64,000 bases of DNA from contig JAKCOZ010000103.1 of the NCBI GenBank assembly GCA_022605955.1, positions 312,501-376,500 of the forward strand. The letters are read 5' to 3'. Positions 1 through 41,200 of the stretch are shown here, piece after piece (the stretch's first letter is position 1; each line of letters starts with the position of its first letter). This DNA comes from Rallus limicola (lineage: Eukaryota > Chordata > Aves > Gruiformes > Rallidae). Under the pieces are notes generated by a model, which searched no databases, had not been told where the DNA came from, and saw nothing but the letters and a program-made list of their open reading frames with translations. Both the position numbers and the translations under genes were made by a program.

Positions 1-29592
<29,592 letters not shown>

Positions 29593-29692
29593 NNNNNNNN
29601 NNNNNNNNNNNNNNNNNNNNNNNNNNNNNNNNNNNNNNNNNNNNNNNNNNNNNNNNNNNNNNNNNNNNNNNNNNNNNNNNNNNNNNNNNNNN
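29593..29692. other. Assembly gap of 100 N inside LRP1
   Basis: Exactly 100 N, the usual placeholder for a gap of unknown length. It starts two bases into the LRP1 transmembrane exon. The real missing DNA should hold the transmembrane and cytoplasmic coding exons with their introns, so it is likely much longer than 100 bp. Confidence 0.98.
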
Positions 29693-29840
29693 TGCCTTTT
29701 TTTTTTCCCTGATCACTGTTGCAAAAGGAAAGTCATTGTGGGGAATGAGCACCCAGCCTGCAGAACTGAAGCCGCTGCGAAGCGCCCGCGGGGCCCCCGC
29801 TCGCCCGGGGATTGATTGATTTTTTTTTTTCCCCTCCCCA

Positions 29841-29846
29841 AATAAA
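29841..29846 (+). terminator. Candidate LRP1 polyadenylation signal AATAAA
   Basis: AATAAA about 150 bp after the gap, downstream of a T-run. The segment 29693-29840 is less GC-rich than its surroundings and would fit the end of the LRP1 3' UTR. Assignment rests only on position and the hexamer. Confidence 0.4.
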
Positions 29847-29921
29847 TCCCCGGCAGAGCCTGTTGCTTGGGCAGGGGCTGGGTGCTCTGCAGCTGGGCTG
29901 GGATGCTGGGCGGAGGGGGGG

Positions 29922-30370
29922 CTGTACTGGAGGGATGCTGTACGGCCAGGGCAGGGTGGGATGCTGTACAGTGGGATGCTGTATGGAGAGATGCTGTATG
30001 GCCAGGGCAGGATGCTGTACTGAGGGATGCTGTACAGCCAGGGCAGGATGTTGTACTGAGGGATGCTGTACAGCCAGGGCAGGATGTTGTACGGTCAGGG
30101 CAGGGTGGGATGCTGTACTGTGGGATGCTGTATGGCTGGGGCAGGGTAGGATGCTGTACAGAGGGATACTGTACAGCCAGGATAGGATGCTGTACAGAGG
30201 GATACTGTACAGCCAGGGCAGGATGCTGTATGGAGGGATGCTGGATGACTAGGGCAGGGTAGGATGCTGTACAGAGGGATGCTGTGCATCCAAAGCAGGG
30301 TGCTGTAGGGAGGGATGCTGTACAGCTGGTGTGGGGTGGGATGCTGCACAGCCAGGGCAGGATGCTCAGC
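29922..30370. repeat. About 36-bp minisatellite downstream of LRP1
   Basis: Tandem variants of a unit containing GGGATGCTGTACAGCCAGGGC and AGGATGTTGTACTGA. Copies differ by substitutions and partial deletions. It begins about 80 bp after the candidate LRP1 polyA signal. Confidence 0.9.
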
Positions 30371-33300
30371 CCAGCCCAGCCCAGCTCCACTATGGGCACA
30401 CACCCTGCCCGACTCCCTTGGTGGTCCCAGACAGTGAGATGGTGGGCAAAGACCCTCTCATTCCTCCTCTGGTTCCCCCCCTCACCCCCCAGCACCTCCC
30501 CTTGGCGGGCAGGGGGTGCTTTGTACCGCTTCGCCTGGCGCCTGCTTGGGGCCAGGAGCCTGGGCAGGGTGGTGTGTGGGGAGCGGGGCCGACTCTGGCC
30601 CCCGGGGGGTCACGGGGTGGGGGTCTAGGAGGATGGTGGGGTGCAGGGACCTGTCGTCCTCTGCTCCTGCCATCCCCAGCGATGCCCCTTGAGGGTCCCT
30701 GGGTCTCTCTGAGGGTTTTAATCAGCATCTGCTGCTGGGGGTGGGGGGGGAGGGATGCAGGGGACAGCCGTGTCCCTGCTGCTGCTCCTCTTTCCCTTCT
30801 CCATAAATCCCAGCTGGCTCCTGGATTGTGCTGGGGAGGGGGGGGGGAGGATGGGGGCAGTGAGGGGGGCTGCAGTGCTGGAGGTGGGGTGGGGGCCCAG
30901 GGTTCCCACCGAGGGGACCATCTCTCCACCCATCTCTGCGGTGACCTTCACGCCAGCCCTGCCTCATTTTTGGGGAGAGGGGGGTGTGAGGGGTGGAGGT
31001 TTGGGGGGGGGGGGGGGGGGAGGGCTGGAAATGCAATTTATGATCCCTCCTGATACGATCTTATAAAATTTCCTGGGCACACTGGAAATTACATTTCCAT
31101 AGCTCAGGAGCAGCGATCTCCTCGCCCGCCGATACCTGCCACTTTTATGGCCACATTTATTGCAATAATAAAGTGAAACGGGGAGGGGGGGGGATGAAAA
31201 AGGGGAGGTGGGGGAAGCAGAGGGTGGGGGCTGCATCTCTGAAGGCTTAGGGTCCCTCTGGTTTTAGGGAGCAGGGTGCTCAGGGGATGGTGCCACGTCT
31301 CTGCACCCTCTGGAAGTCATCCTGCAAAGAGATGGGGGAGGTTTGGGAGGGGGGGGTGGTGTGAGGGAGCCCTGCTGCCTGTGGGGAAACTGAGGCAGAG
31401 CTGGAGGGGACTGAGAGGGGAGGGCAATGTGAGTGTCCTGGCTGGGCATTCCTGGCTGCTGGGGATGCAGGAGCGACCTGGGGCCAGTCCCTGCCAGCCC
31501 TGCCTCAGTTTCCCCAGGTGCCTGCTCACTCCTGCCCGTGCCCAGCCCTGGCTCCCCAGCTGAGACACCCCACCCATCCCATGCTCTGACCACTGCACAG
31601 CCCCCTCTCCCCAGCCACCCCCAGCCCTTTCTACCCCATCCCAATGTGACACCCACTCTCCAGCCCAGCTTGGGCTCCATCCCACTCTGGGGCTGGGAGT
31701 GGGGCTGGGGCCGGGTGTGGTGGGAGGGAAGCACCAGCATCCTGCACCCTGGGCGAGCCAGATTCCATTTCCTGGGAGCCCATCATCCCCATCCCTCCCG
31801 CCAGCCCCCTGCCCCCTTGTGCTGGGCTCTTCCCACCCCCCCTGCACCCCCCTGCTCCCCCTTCCTGCTCCGTTTCTCTCCTCATTTTCTCACTCATTCC
31901 CTTTTCTTCCTTGAGCCCAGTGAGTCACACAAGCCCCGAATCCTTTGCCTGGTGCCGTCTCCTCCCTTCTATTATATTTTTCCCTTTGCTCTTAACAGCA
32001 CTTTTCTTTATCCACCCGTGCTGGGGGGGGGGGGGGGGAAGAGGCTAGGAAGGGGGGGTTGTACATCTTTCCCTGCACACCCCCCCCCCCCTCTTTCCTT
32101 CCCAGCCACCTCCCAGCTCCTGTCTCACCGTGAAGCCCTTAAAAGTAATAAATAAATAAGGCAACGTTCTGAGGAGAGAGAAAAGGCAGGAAACGAGTGA
32201 CAGGGAAAAGGAACCGAAGGGAAGGAGGAGGAGGAGGAGGAGGAGGAGGAGGGGGTGAGGGGGGGGGGGAGAAAAAAAGTCCTGCTTGGGCTATGAAATA
32301 TTTATTAGCCAGCGCGTGCCGAGCCCGTTAATAAAGCCCCAGCATTTGCATATTCCTCCTGTCTGTGAGGAGAGAGGTGTCTGTTTGGGGGGGGTGAAGG
32401 TGGCTCTGGGAAGCCAACAGCTCCTGGCCACCCCACCACCACCACCACCACCACCCACCCTGTGATGCCTGTGGTGTGGGTGTCACTGGGAGGAGGAGGA
32501 TCCCCCACCACCACCACCCCCCTGGCGTGGCTCCCATGGGTGGTGGCAGGGTGGGTGACCCGCTGTTGGGTTTGGCTTTGGGGAGGTGGTTGGGGTTGTA
32601 CCCCGTGTTGAGGGGGTGCTGGTGCTGGGGGTTGTGGTCTGGGTGCTGCCCCCGGGGTCGGGGGTGGGGGGGGAGAAAAGAGGGGCTCTGGGTGGTCACA
32701 CGGAGCTCGGCTCCTCCGTCTGTCCCCCTGATGCCACGTGTGTCCAGGCACAAGCACAGCCCCCCCTGGACCCTGCCCAGCTCCTGTGCGACCCCCTGGG
32801 TGCCTGGGGTGGGTCCTGCACCCCCAAGCATGACACCCCTTCTCCCCACCACATCCCACCCACCCAGGCTGAGTGGGGCTGGGAGGGGGCTGCACGGAGA
32901 GGGAGTGACCCCGGGGGGGGGGGGGTGTGGGGGGGGGAGGGCAGCTGGGGGGTGACCCTGCTGCCTGGCCAGACGTGGGGCAGGGTGCTGTGAGCACAAG
33001 GGGTGGGGGGCTCTGAGCAGGGCCTGCTCCCCCCACCCCCCCAGTGCTGGGCACCAGAGCATCCTTGAGGATGCTGGGGATGTGGGGGTGGCAGCTGACT
33101 GAGGGGAGGCAGAGATGGGGGAGGGGGGCTCAGCCCTTCCTCCCACACCCCACTCCAGCACCCCCTGCCCATCCTCAGCCCCCCCCCCCATCCCACAGCC
33201 CTTTTGCCCTTGAGTCCTGACCTCCAGCAGAGCAGCATCCCGGGGGGGGGGGGGGGACGGGCAGCCAGGCCAGCTCTGGCTTCACCCCTCAGGTCTGCAC

Positions 33301-33587
33301 CCCCCGGGGCTGCCCCCAGCACCCTGCACCCACCCCCAGTGTCCCCAGCAGCCTGGTCCCAGCTGCCACCGGAGAGGGAAGGTCCCAGATTTGCCTCCCT
33401 GGGACCCTCGTTAGCAGCCCCGTGCACAGGGGTGTGCAGGACACCCCCAGGCCCCTGTGCACCCGCTGGGTGACCTCAGCGTGCTCCCACTGGCACCCAC
33501 GGGTGAGCACAGGGACACACGGACACACGGACACTGGGCAGCCCATGTGTGGACGCTCAGACGTGCGTCGCACGCTCGCGTGCCACC

Positions 33588-34065
33588 CCACAGAGCCCAC
33601 CACTGCCCCACAGAGCCCATCCCTGCCCCACAGAGCCCCACAGAGCCCACTGCCACCCCACAGATCCCATCACTGCCCCACAGAGCCCATCCCTGCCCCA
33701 CAGAGCCCCACAGAGCCCACTGCCACCCCACAGAGCCCATCACTGCCCCACAGAGCCCACCACCGCCCCACAGAGCCCACCACCACCACACAGAGCCCAC
33801 TGCAGCCCCACAGAACCCATCATTGCCACCCCACAGAGCCCACTGCCACCCTGCAGAGCCCATCACTGCCCCACAGAGCCCACTGCCACCCTACAGAGCC
33901 CCACAGAGCCCACCACTGCCCCACAGAGCCCAACACTGCCCCACAGAGCCCATCATTGTCCCACAGAGCCCATCACTGTCCCACAGAGCCCACTGCCACC
34001 CCACAGAGCCCATCACTGCCCCACAGAGCCCCACAGAGCCCATCCCTGCAGCCCCACAGAGCCCA
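33588..34065. repeat. About 21-bp (CCCCACAGAGCCCATCACTG)n minisatellite
   Basis: More than 20 copies of CACAGAGCCC followed by variable ACCACTGCC, ATCACTGCC or ACTGCCACC. It lies in the LRP1-NXPH4 interval and ends 60 bp before an island of non-repetitive sequence. Confidence 0.93.
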
Positions 34066-34359
34066 CCGCCGCCCCGCGTCACGCGTCGCCCTGCCACCGC
34101 ATTAGCACCCGCGCAGCGCCCGGGAGATGAATGGGAGCTGTCAGAGGCACCTTGTTTGCTGCTAACCTTTGGAAATGCCACACCGCCCCGGGCTGCGCCG
34201 CGCCGGGGGGAGCGGGCCCACGGGGGTTGTCGCTCACCACCTCCAATTAATCTCCTCGCACTAACGAAGGCGGCGGGGTGACAGGGGAGAGGCCGGCGTG
34301 ACCCTGTGCCCGTAGGGAGAGATGGAGACCCCCCACCCCATACACAGATTGGGACTCCT

Positions 34360-34625
34360 GCCTCAGTGGGGTGGGGGGCTAGGCTGGCTGTAGGGTTGGG
34401 CTGGGGGGGTTGGGGATGTGGGGGGCCAGGCTGACTCTAGGGATGGGGTGGGGGGTTGTGGGAGCCAGGCTGGCCGTAGAGATGGGGTGGGGGGGCTGGG
34501 GGGGCCAGGCTGGCTGTAGGGATGGAGTAGGGGGCTAGGGGGCCAGGCTGGTTGTAGGGATGGGGTGGGGGGCTGGGGAGGCCAGGCTGGCCGTAGGGAT
34601 GGGGTGGGGGGCTGGGTGAGGAGGG
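34360..34625. repeat. About 45-bp G-rich minisatellite
   Basis: About five copies of a unit with GGCCAGGCTGGC, TGTAGGGATGGGGT and a G-rich spacer. Confidence 0.85.
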
Positions 34626-35699
34626 GGTGTCATGGCTGTGCTGCTCCTGGTGTGGGCAGGGGCTGTGTGGCCTTGGGGGTGTTGTAGCCCATTGGCCTTG
34701 GTCTTGGGGTGCTGGGAGCTCATCGCAGCCCGTGCTGGGGGCAGTGGTCCAGGCGTGTGTGCATGTGTGTCCTCCCCCCCCCCTGCTGCTCCTCTCCCCT
34801 CTGCCAAGGTGACCGTGGGGTCCCTGGGGAGCAGCTGCCGGCGCTTGGGCCCCGCTGGCAAATGGGATGTGAGCGGCCATCAGCGCTGGGCCTGACAGGC
34901 CGAATTGATGGCGGCACCCGGGGCCTTCGCAGTCCCTGCGCAGCCACCCCCAGGCCTCGCCCAGTCCCTGCCGTGGGAGGGGGAGGTGTGTGGGGGGGAT
35001 ACGGGCACCGGGGAGCGTGTGAGGAGCGTGCAAGGGGCGTGCAAGGGGCCACAGAGCAGTGCACCAGGCAAACACACGTCAACCGCAGAGGCCTGCACAG
35101 CCACGGCTCCCCTCTGGTGTGGCCGCAGAGGGAGGAATGGGGGACATGGTTGGGGGTGGGGTCTGTGCACGGTGAGGCAATGCTGGGACCCCCCCCTTCC
35201 CCCCCACGCGCCTGTGGAGGGGTGTGTGGGAGGTTGGGGCACCCCCAAGCAGGAGCATTAATATTTAGCACGAGGCACAAGCAGGGACCTGCCCGGAATG
35301 CCGACAGCGCCGGCACGGGGCCGAGCAGGCCCTTGGCTCCCCCATGGCATGCCCTGGGCCTGCACCCCAAAACCCAGGGGGGTGGAACCATCCTCCTGGG
35401 GCTCTAGGTAGCGAGGGTCTGCCCCCCACTCCCCCCCACCCCCACCTCCCCGTGCTGCCCCTGGCTGTGCTTGTGCTGCAATCGATAACCCCCGGCTGTA
35501 TCCGCAGGCGCTGCCCTGCTCTGCAATTCCCTTTCATCCCCCCCCTGCTCCCCAGCACTGCCTGTGCCCAGTCGGTGCCCCCCCCAGCCCTCCCCCTCCC
35601 CACCATTATCCTGCACAAGCCTGGGCTGGGTGACTGGGGGGCTGGCATCAGCACTTCCTTGCTGCTGTGCCCCCTCCCCTCCCACCACCCTGTCTCCAT

Positions 35700-35845
35700 T
35701 GGTCCCCCAGCGTGTCCCCAGCCCCATTGTGCCCCCAGCCCCAGCGTGTCCCCAGCACCATTGTGCCCCCAGCCCCATCGTGTCCCCAGCCCCATCATGC
35801 CCCATCTTGTCCCCAGCCCCATCGTGCCCCCAGCCCCATCACATC
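35700..35845. repeat. (CCCCAGCCCCATCGTGT)n-type repeat
   Basis: Tandem CCCCAGCCCCAT blocks followed by CGTGCCC, CGTGTCC or CATGCCC. Confidence 0.83.
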
Positions 35846-38312
35846 CTCCTCAGGGGGTGACGGAAGGTGGGGGGCAGTGTGAATAAGAAAGGGAAACTGA
35901 GGCAGGGGGAGGAGGGTCTCGCTGGCTCACGTAGCACCGCCCTGGGGGGGGAACCAGCCGTCCTGGCGCTCAGCCCTCGCTGCGATGGAAAAGCCAGCAC
36001 AGAGCTGAGAATCCTCCAGAAATCCTTCCCAGGCTGGCGGGGGCTCGGGTGGTGCGTGTGCCGAGTGCCTCCACGGGCTGCAGCCTCCCTGCTCCCTCTC
36101 CAGGGCTACAAGTGGGGTTTGGGGGAGGAAGAAGGGGGGGGGGATGTTTGTCCTTGTTTGGCAGCGAGGGACCCCCACTGCCGCCCCATGTGGGACATGG
36201 AGAGGGGGTGGGGGGGCTCCCACAGCCATGAATATGTACGAGCGGGATGAAGGATGGAGCGTGGCCGGGGCGGAAGGGGAGCAGCAGCCTCAGTGGGGGT
36301 CACCATCCCACCCCTCTCCTGGCCGGAGCGGGGTGCTGAGGGGGAGGTTTGGAGGTGGGGTGGGGTGGGGTGGGTGCCCTTCTCCCCCCTCCCCCATGTC
36401 TCTCTCCATCTCAGCCCTGCCGCGCTGGCTGGCGAAGGCGCCCGGCTTTGAAGCTGCGTTGAAATATAGATAAGGGCGAAGGCAGCAGCAGCGCTCAAAG
36501 AGGGGCTGGGGAGGGAGCTGGGGGACAGCCAGCCCAGAGCAGGGGGCTGCAGGGATGCTCAGCCACAGCTTCGTGCTGCACAACACCCCCCCCCCCCCCC
36601 CAATCCATGTGCCCCACACGCTTTTCCAGGCTGGGCTGAAACACCCCCCACACACACACACACACCCCCCTCAAAACCTGCCCACAGCCTCAGGGATGGG
36701 CAGTGCTGCCCACACTGGGGCAGTCTGGGGGGGCAGGGGGTTGCTGCAGCATCATCTGGGGTGTCTGGCCTTAACGTGCCCCCCCCAGGCCTGCTCCATC
36801 CCTGGTGCCCAGCACAGACTGGTCCCTGCACGCAGACCTGCCTGGCTGTGGAGGAGGGGGCCCAGGGGGTATATGTGTCTCCCCCTCACCATGCTCTGAG
36901 GGTCCTGACAGTGCTGCAGGGTGGCTGGTGGCAGGATGAGACCCAGCAATGGAGGCAGGAGCCATCCCCATCTCCTCCTGCCCTGCCTCCAGCCCCACCA
37001 GCCCCAGTGCGGCGCCAAGCCGTGCCTCAGTTTCCCACAGGGGCACAGCCCCCTCCCACGCTCCCCCCAGGCCCTTCCAGCTGGCACCTCTGCTCAATAC
37101 CCTCCTTCCCCGCACCCCCCCTCCCTGCATCCCCCCCCCCCAGGAAACAGGTCGTCAGGAGCAAAACCTGCCAGAGCAGCCGAGCACCTGCCAGCTCCTG
37201 GGTGACAGTGATTGACGAGGCCGGGGCTGACGGAGCAGCATCCTGCGTGCCGGGAGCAGCTGGCAGGGCAGCCAAGGGCACGCTGGGCACCGGGGTGCAG
37301 AGCCAGGAGCAGCCAAGCTGAGGGATGGGGAGGCAGAGGGAGGGGGGCCAGGCGAGGGAAGGAGGGATGTGGGACACGTCAGAGCTGGGGTCCCAGGGTG
37401 GAAGAGGCGCCAGCTGGCTCTGCTCAGCGATGCCGAGCGGCACCACGCGGGTCAGGCAGAGCCATGGCTGTGGGGAGCCTCAGGGTGGGACACAGGGACA
37501 CTGCAGTCCCACCCCAGGGCTGCCTGGTTAGGAGGAGGGTCCCAGCCTCCTCGGTGTGGTGATGAGGGTGACACCCCCCCACCCCCCCAGCGCTGGCTGC
37601 ATCTCCAGAGGGTCCCAGTGTGCCGGTGCCTGGCAGCACCTCCTTAACCAGGCTTGCAGGGCACCCAGGGTGGAGAGAGCAGCCAGTCTCCATCACAGCT
37701 CCCTGCCTCGATTTACCCCACCAGGAGGGTCTGCCCTCCGCTCCCCACCCGGGCACAGCCCTTGCCAAGGCCTCCTGGCTCTGTGGGAGGGGGGGGCGAA
37801 GGGGGGTCCCCCATACAGATACAATCCCCCCCACCCCTCCGATGCCCACCTTCTCCAGCTTCTCCTACAAGCTCCTTTCCCTCACCAGAACGCAGAGCGA
37901 GGGGGGTCCCTGCCCATCCCTCCCGTGCCCCCCCCCCCCCCAGCACACAGTGCACCCCGGTGCAATTATCCCTGCGGGCGGAGCGGCCTGGCAGGGGGCT
38001 CTGTCACTGCAGCTGCGGATCAGAGGCACTGGGTAAGGCAATTAGGCTGCCCTGGCAGGCAACACAGGGCTCTGGACCCCCCCTCAGCTCCATAACACGC
38101 TGCTGCCCCCCCCTCCTCCCTCCCCAAAGCCCCCCTGTATTTTAATAGGCTGTGGAGGGGCAGGTGGGCAGGAGTCATCTTGCATCCCCCTTCATCCCGC
38201 CGCAGGGATGCTGAGGGTGCAGCCCTGGCTCTGGGGGTGTGGAGGGTGGTTGGGGGGTGTTGTGGGGGGGATGCGGTTCTGGGGAGTGGGGGGGGGCGGG
38301 GAGGCATGGTGA

Positions 38313-39206
<894 letters not shown>

Positions 39207-39459
39207 CGGGGGCGGCGGGATGGGGAGATTGGGTGCTGGTGGTTGGGTGGGGTTGAAATGGAGGGGAGGGGGTGGGGGTGGGGGGAAAAAACAGGGGGGT
39301 CCCTGCACCCTGGTGCTGGTTGGGTGGTGCTCGCTCCCCTCCCTGTCCCCCCCGCCAATTGCTCCTGCATCCATCATCGCTGCTGCAGCACCTCCATGGG
39401 ATGGGGAGTGGGGTGGGGAAGGGCTGGGGATGGATGGTGTGGGGAGGGGGGGGTGTCCT

Positions 39460-39700
39460 GGGCAGGCACTGGGGGGCCTGGCCCTGTCACTCAGCCATGC
39501 TCCATCCCTGCAGCAGGGTGGGGGGTGTGGGGAGGGGTCCTGGGCAGGCACTGGGGGTCCTGGCCCCGTCACTCAGCCATGCTCCATCGCTGTGGCAGGG
39601 TGGGGGGTGTGTGGGGAGGGGTCCTGGGCAGGCACTGGGGGTCCTGGCCCTGTCACTCAGCCATGCTCCATCGCTGTGGCAGTGTGGGGGGTGTGGGGGT
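39460..39700. repeat. About 84-bp tandem repeat, three copies, in NXPH4 3' UTR
   Basis: Three near-identical copies, each containing CCTGGGCAGGCACTGGGG, CTGTCACTCAGCCATGCTCC and GTGGGGAGGGGTCC. High copy identity implies recent expansion or active homogenisation. Confidence 0.92.
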
Positions 39701-40227
39701 GAGTTGGGGGGGTGGGGGGTACAGCCCCATGCGATGGCATCAGCCGGGCGTGTGTTGTAGCAGGGGGGTAGGGGGGATAAGACTGCACCCCGTGCCTTGA
39801 AGGGGGGGGGGGGGGGGGGGGGGGAAGGGGAGTGTCTTGCCACGGCCGGGGGGGGGGATATGCCATGCCAGCACGAGGGCACCTCCCCAAGTATTTTGGA
39901 GCCCCCCCCCCCCCCGCTTAAAAATCCCCCTCCCCCGGCTGCAGCAGCTTTGGGGCACCACCCCAAGCCCCGGGAACCCCACGGATACCCCACGGGGAGG
40001 ACTCTGCCCACACACACCCCCCCCCCCCTCCTCCCCCTCCATCCCCTCCCCATCTCCGGCTGCTGCCGCCACCGCGCCGGGAAGAAGTGCCGCGCCGGGG
40101 GCACCCTGTCCCCGGGCTGGGGGGTGAAGGGGAGGGGGGGCGGGGAAAGGGGGTCCCGTCCCCCCGGCTCTGGGCAGGGGCTTCTTCGTATTTTTTTAAG
40201 AAAATTAAAATGGAAAAAAAAGTAGAA

Positions 40228-40233
40228 AATAAA
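40228..40233 (+). terminator. Candidate NXPH4 polyadenylation signal AATAAA
   Basis: AATAAA in an A-rich block (40195-40250) that stands out from the GC-rich surroundings. It lies 345 bp upstream of the SHMT2 start codon, so the two transcription units would be nearly adjacent. The following A-run could cause internal oligo-dT priming. Confidence 0.45.
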
Positions 40234-40254
40234 AAAAAAAAAAAAACCCTTTTG

Positions 40255-41200
40255 GGGAAGCCCCGGACCGGGGAGCGGTGCCGTGTGCTGCGGGACGGGG
40301 GGAGGGGTGCGGGGGGGGGTGCGGGGGATGGGATGGGGTGCGGCGCTGCCGGGGTATCCCCGGCTTGGGGTGGGGAGGGGGATGAGGAGGTGGGGGGGGG
40401 AGGGATGGATGAAGGGGGCTGGACCTCCAGTTTCCCGTCGGGCCCCGCGGTACCGGCGGTCCCGCCCCCCCCCCCCCAGCAGCGCTCGCGCGGAGTCGGC
40501 GGGACCGGGACGGGGCGGGGCCGGGACCGGGACCGGGGCTGGGACCCGGCCGGGACCCGCCTGGAGCGCGAACCGCGATGTGGCCGCTCCGCCTGGGCAG
40601 GGTGAGTCTCGGGGTCGGTACCCGGGGAAGGGGGGGTCACCGGTACCCGGGGAGCGCCCGGTGCCCGCAGAGGGTCCCGCGATACCGGGGGAAGGAGCCC
40701 GGTGCCCGGGGGACCCCCCCAGTGCCCGCAGCGCGTCCCGGAGCCGGGGGGACACCGAGAACCTCCGGTGCTGGAGGAGGGGGGGGAGTTCTCCCCGCGT
40801 ACCCATCACTCGATATCCCCCCCCCCCCCGCCCCCCTCCCAGCGCCCCGTTGCAGCCCGGGGGGTGCAGCCGGGTTCGGGCAACGGCGCCCGGGTCCGAC
40901 CTTCCCCCCACCCCCCCAACCCATCCCCCGCCGGGGCTGGGCACCGGCACCCCCCCACCCCAACCTCACACCCCCACCGCTCCCCCCTCGGCCCGACCCA
41001 CCCCCCCCCCCCCTCCTCCCCCTCCTCCCCCCACCGCGGACTTTGCGTCCGTCCCAAAGTCCCCGGGACGCGGCACCCACCCCCGCCCCCCCCCCCACCC
41101 CCCCGCCGGCCTTGGCCCCTGCCCGGCACCGCGTCCCCGCGGGTGATGCAATGGGGCGCCCGTGGTTACATCACCCGCGCCCGGGCACCGCCGGCTGGGG
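40255..41200 (+). promoter_or_regulatory. CpG island spanning SHMT2 promoter, first exon and start of intron 1
   Basis: CpG-dense sequence with GC-box-like GGGGCGGGGCC at about 40513 and no TATA box, immediately before the SHMT2 ATG at 40578. This is typical of a broad housekeeping promoter. The transcription start is not resolvable from sequence alone. Confidence 0.75.

Larger units (their letters stand above)
39207..40250 (+). other. Presumed NXPH4 3' UTR
   Basis: Non-coding sequence from the stop codon to an A-rich stretch. It contains the 84-bp array at 39460-39700, long G- and C-runs, and an AATAAA at 40228-40233 inside A-rich DNA. The limits are inferred from the stop codon and the hexamer only. 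Confidence 0.5.

Noticed and set aside
33588..34065. Regular 20-22-bp repeats considered as a CRISPR-like array
   Set aside because: The units are contiguous with no unique spacers, and the genome is a vertebrate nuclear one.
34632..34700. ATG with hydrophobic MAVLLLVWAGAVW as NXPH4 signal exon
   Set aside because: It lies in the last copy of a minisatellite region with no good phase-0 donor and no family resemblance beyond hydrophobicity.
38208..38260. MLRVQPWLWG... called as NXPH4 exon 1
   Set aside because: The donor is non-consensus and the resulting intron would be under 200 bp. Kept only as a note in the NXPH4 entry.
39487..40950. 487-codon minus-strand frame across the SHMT2 promoter
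   Set aside because: Low-complexity translation of a CpG island and an 84-bp array, with no homology recognised.
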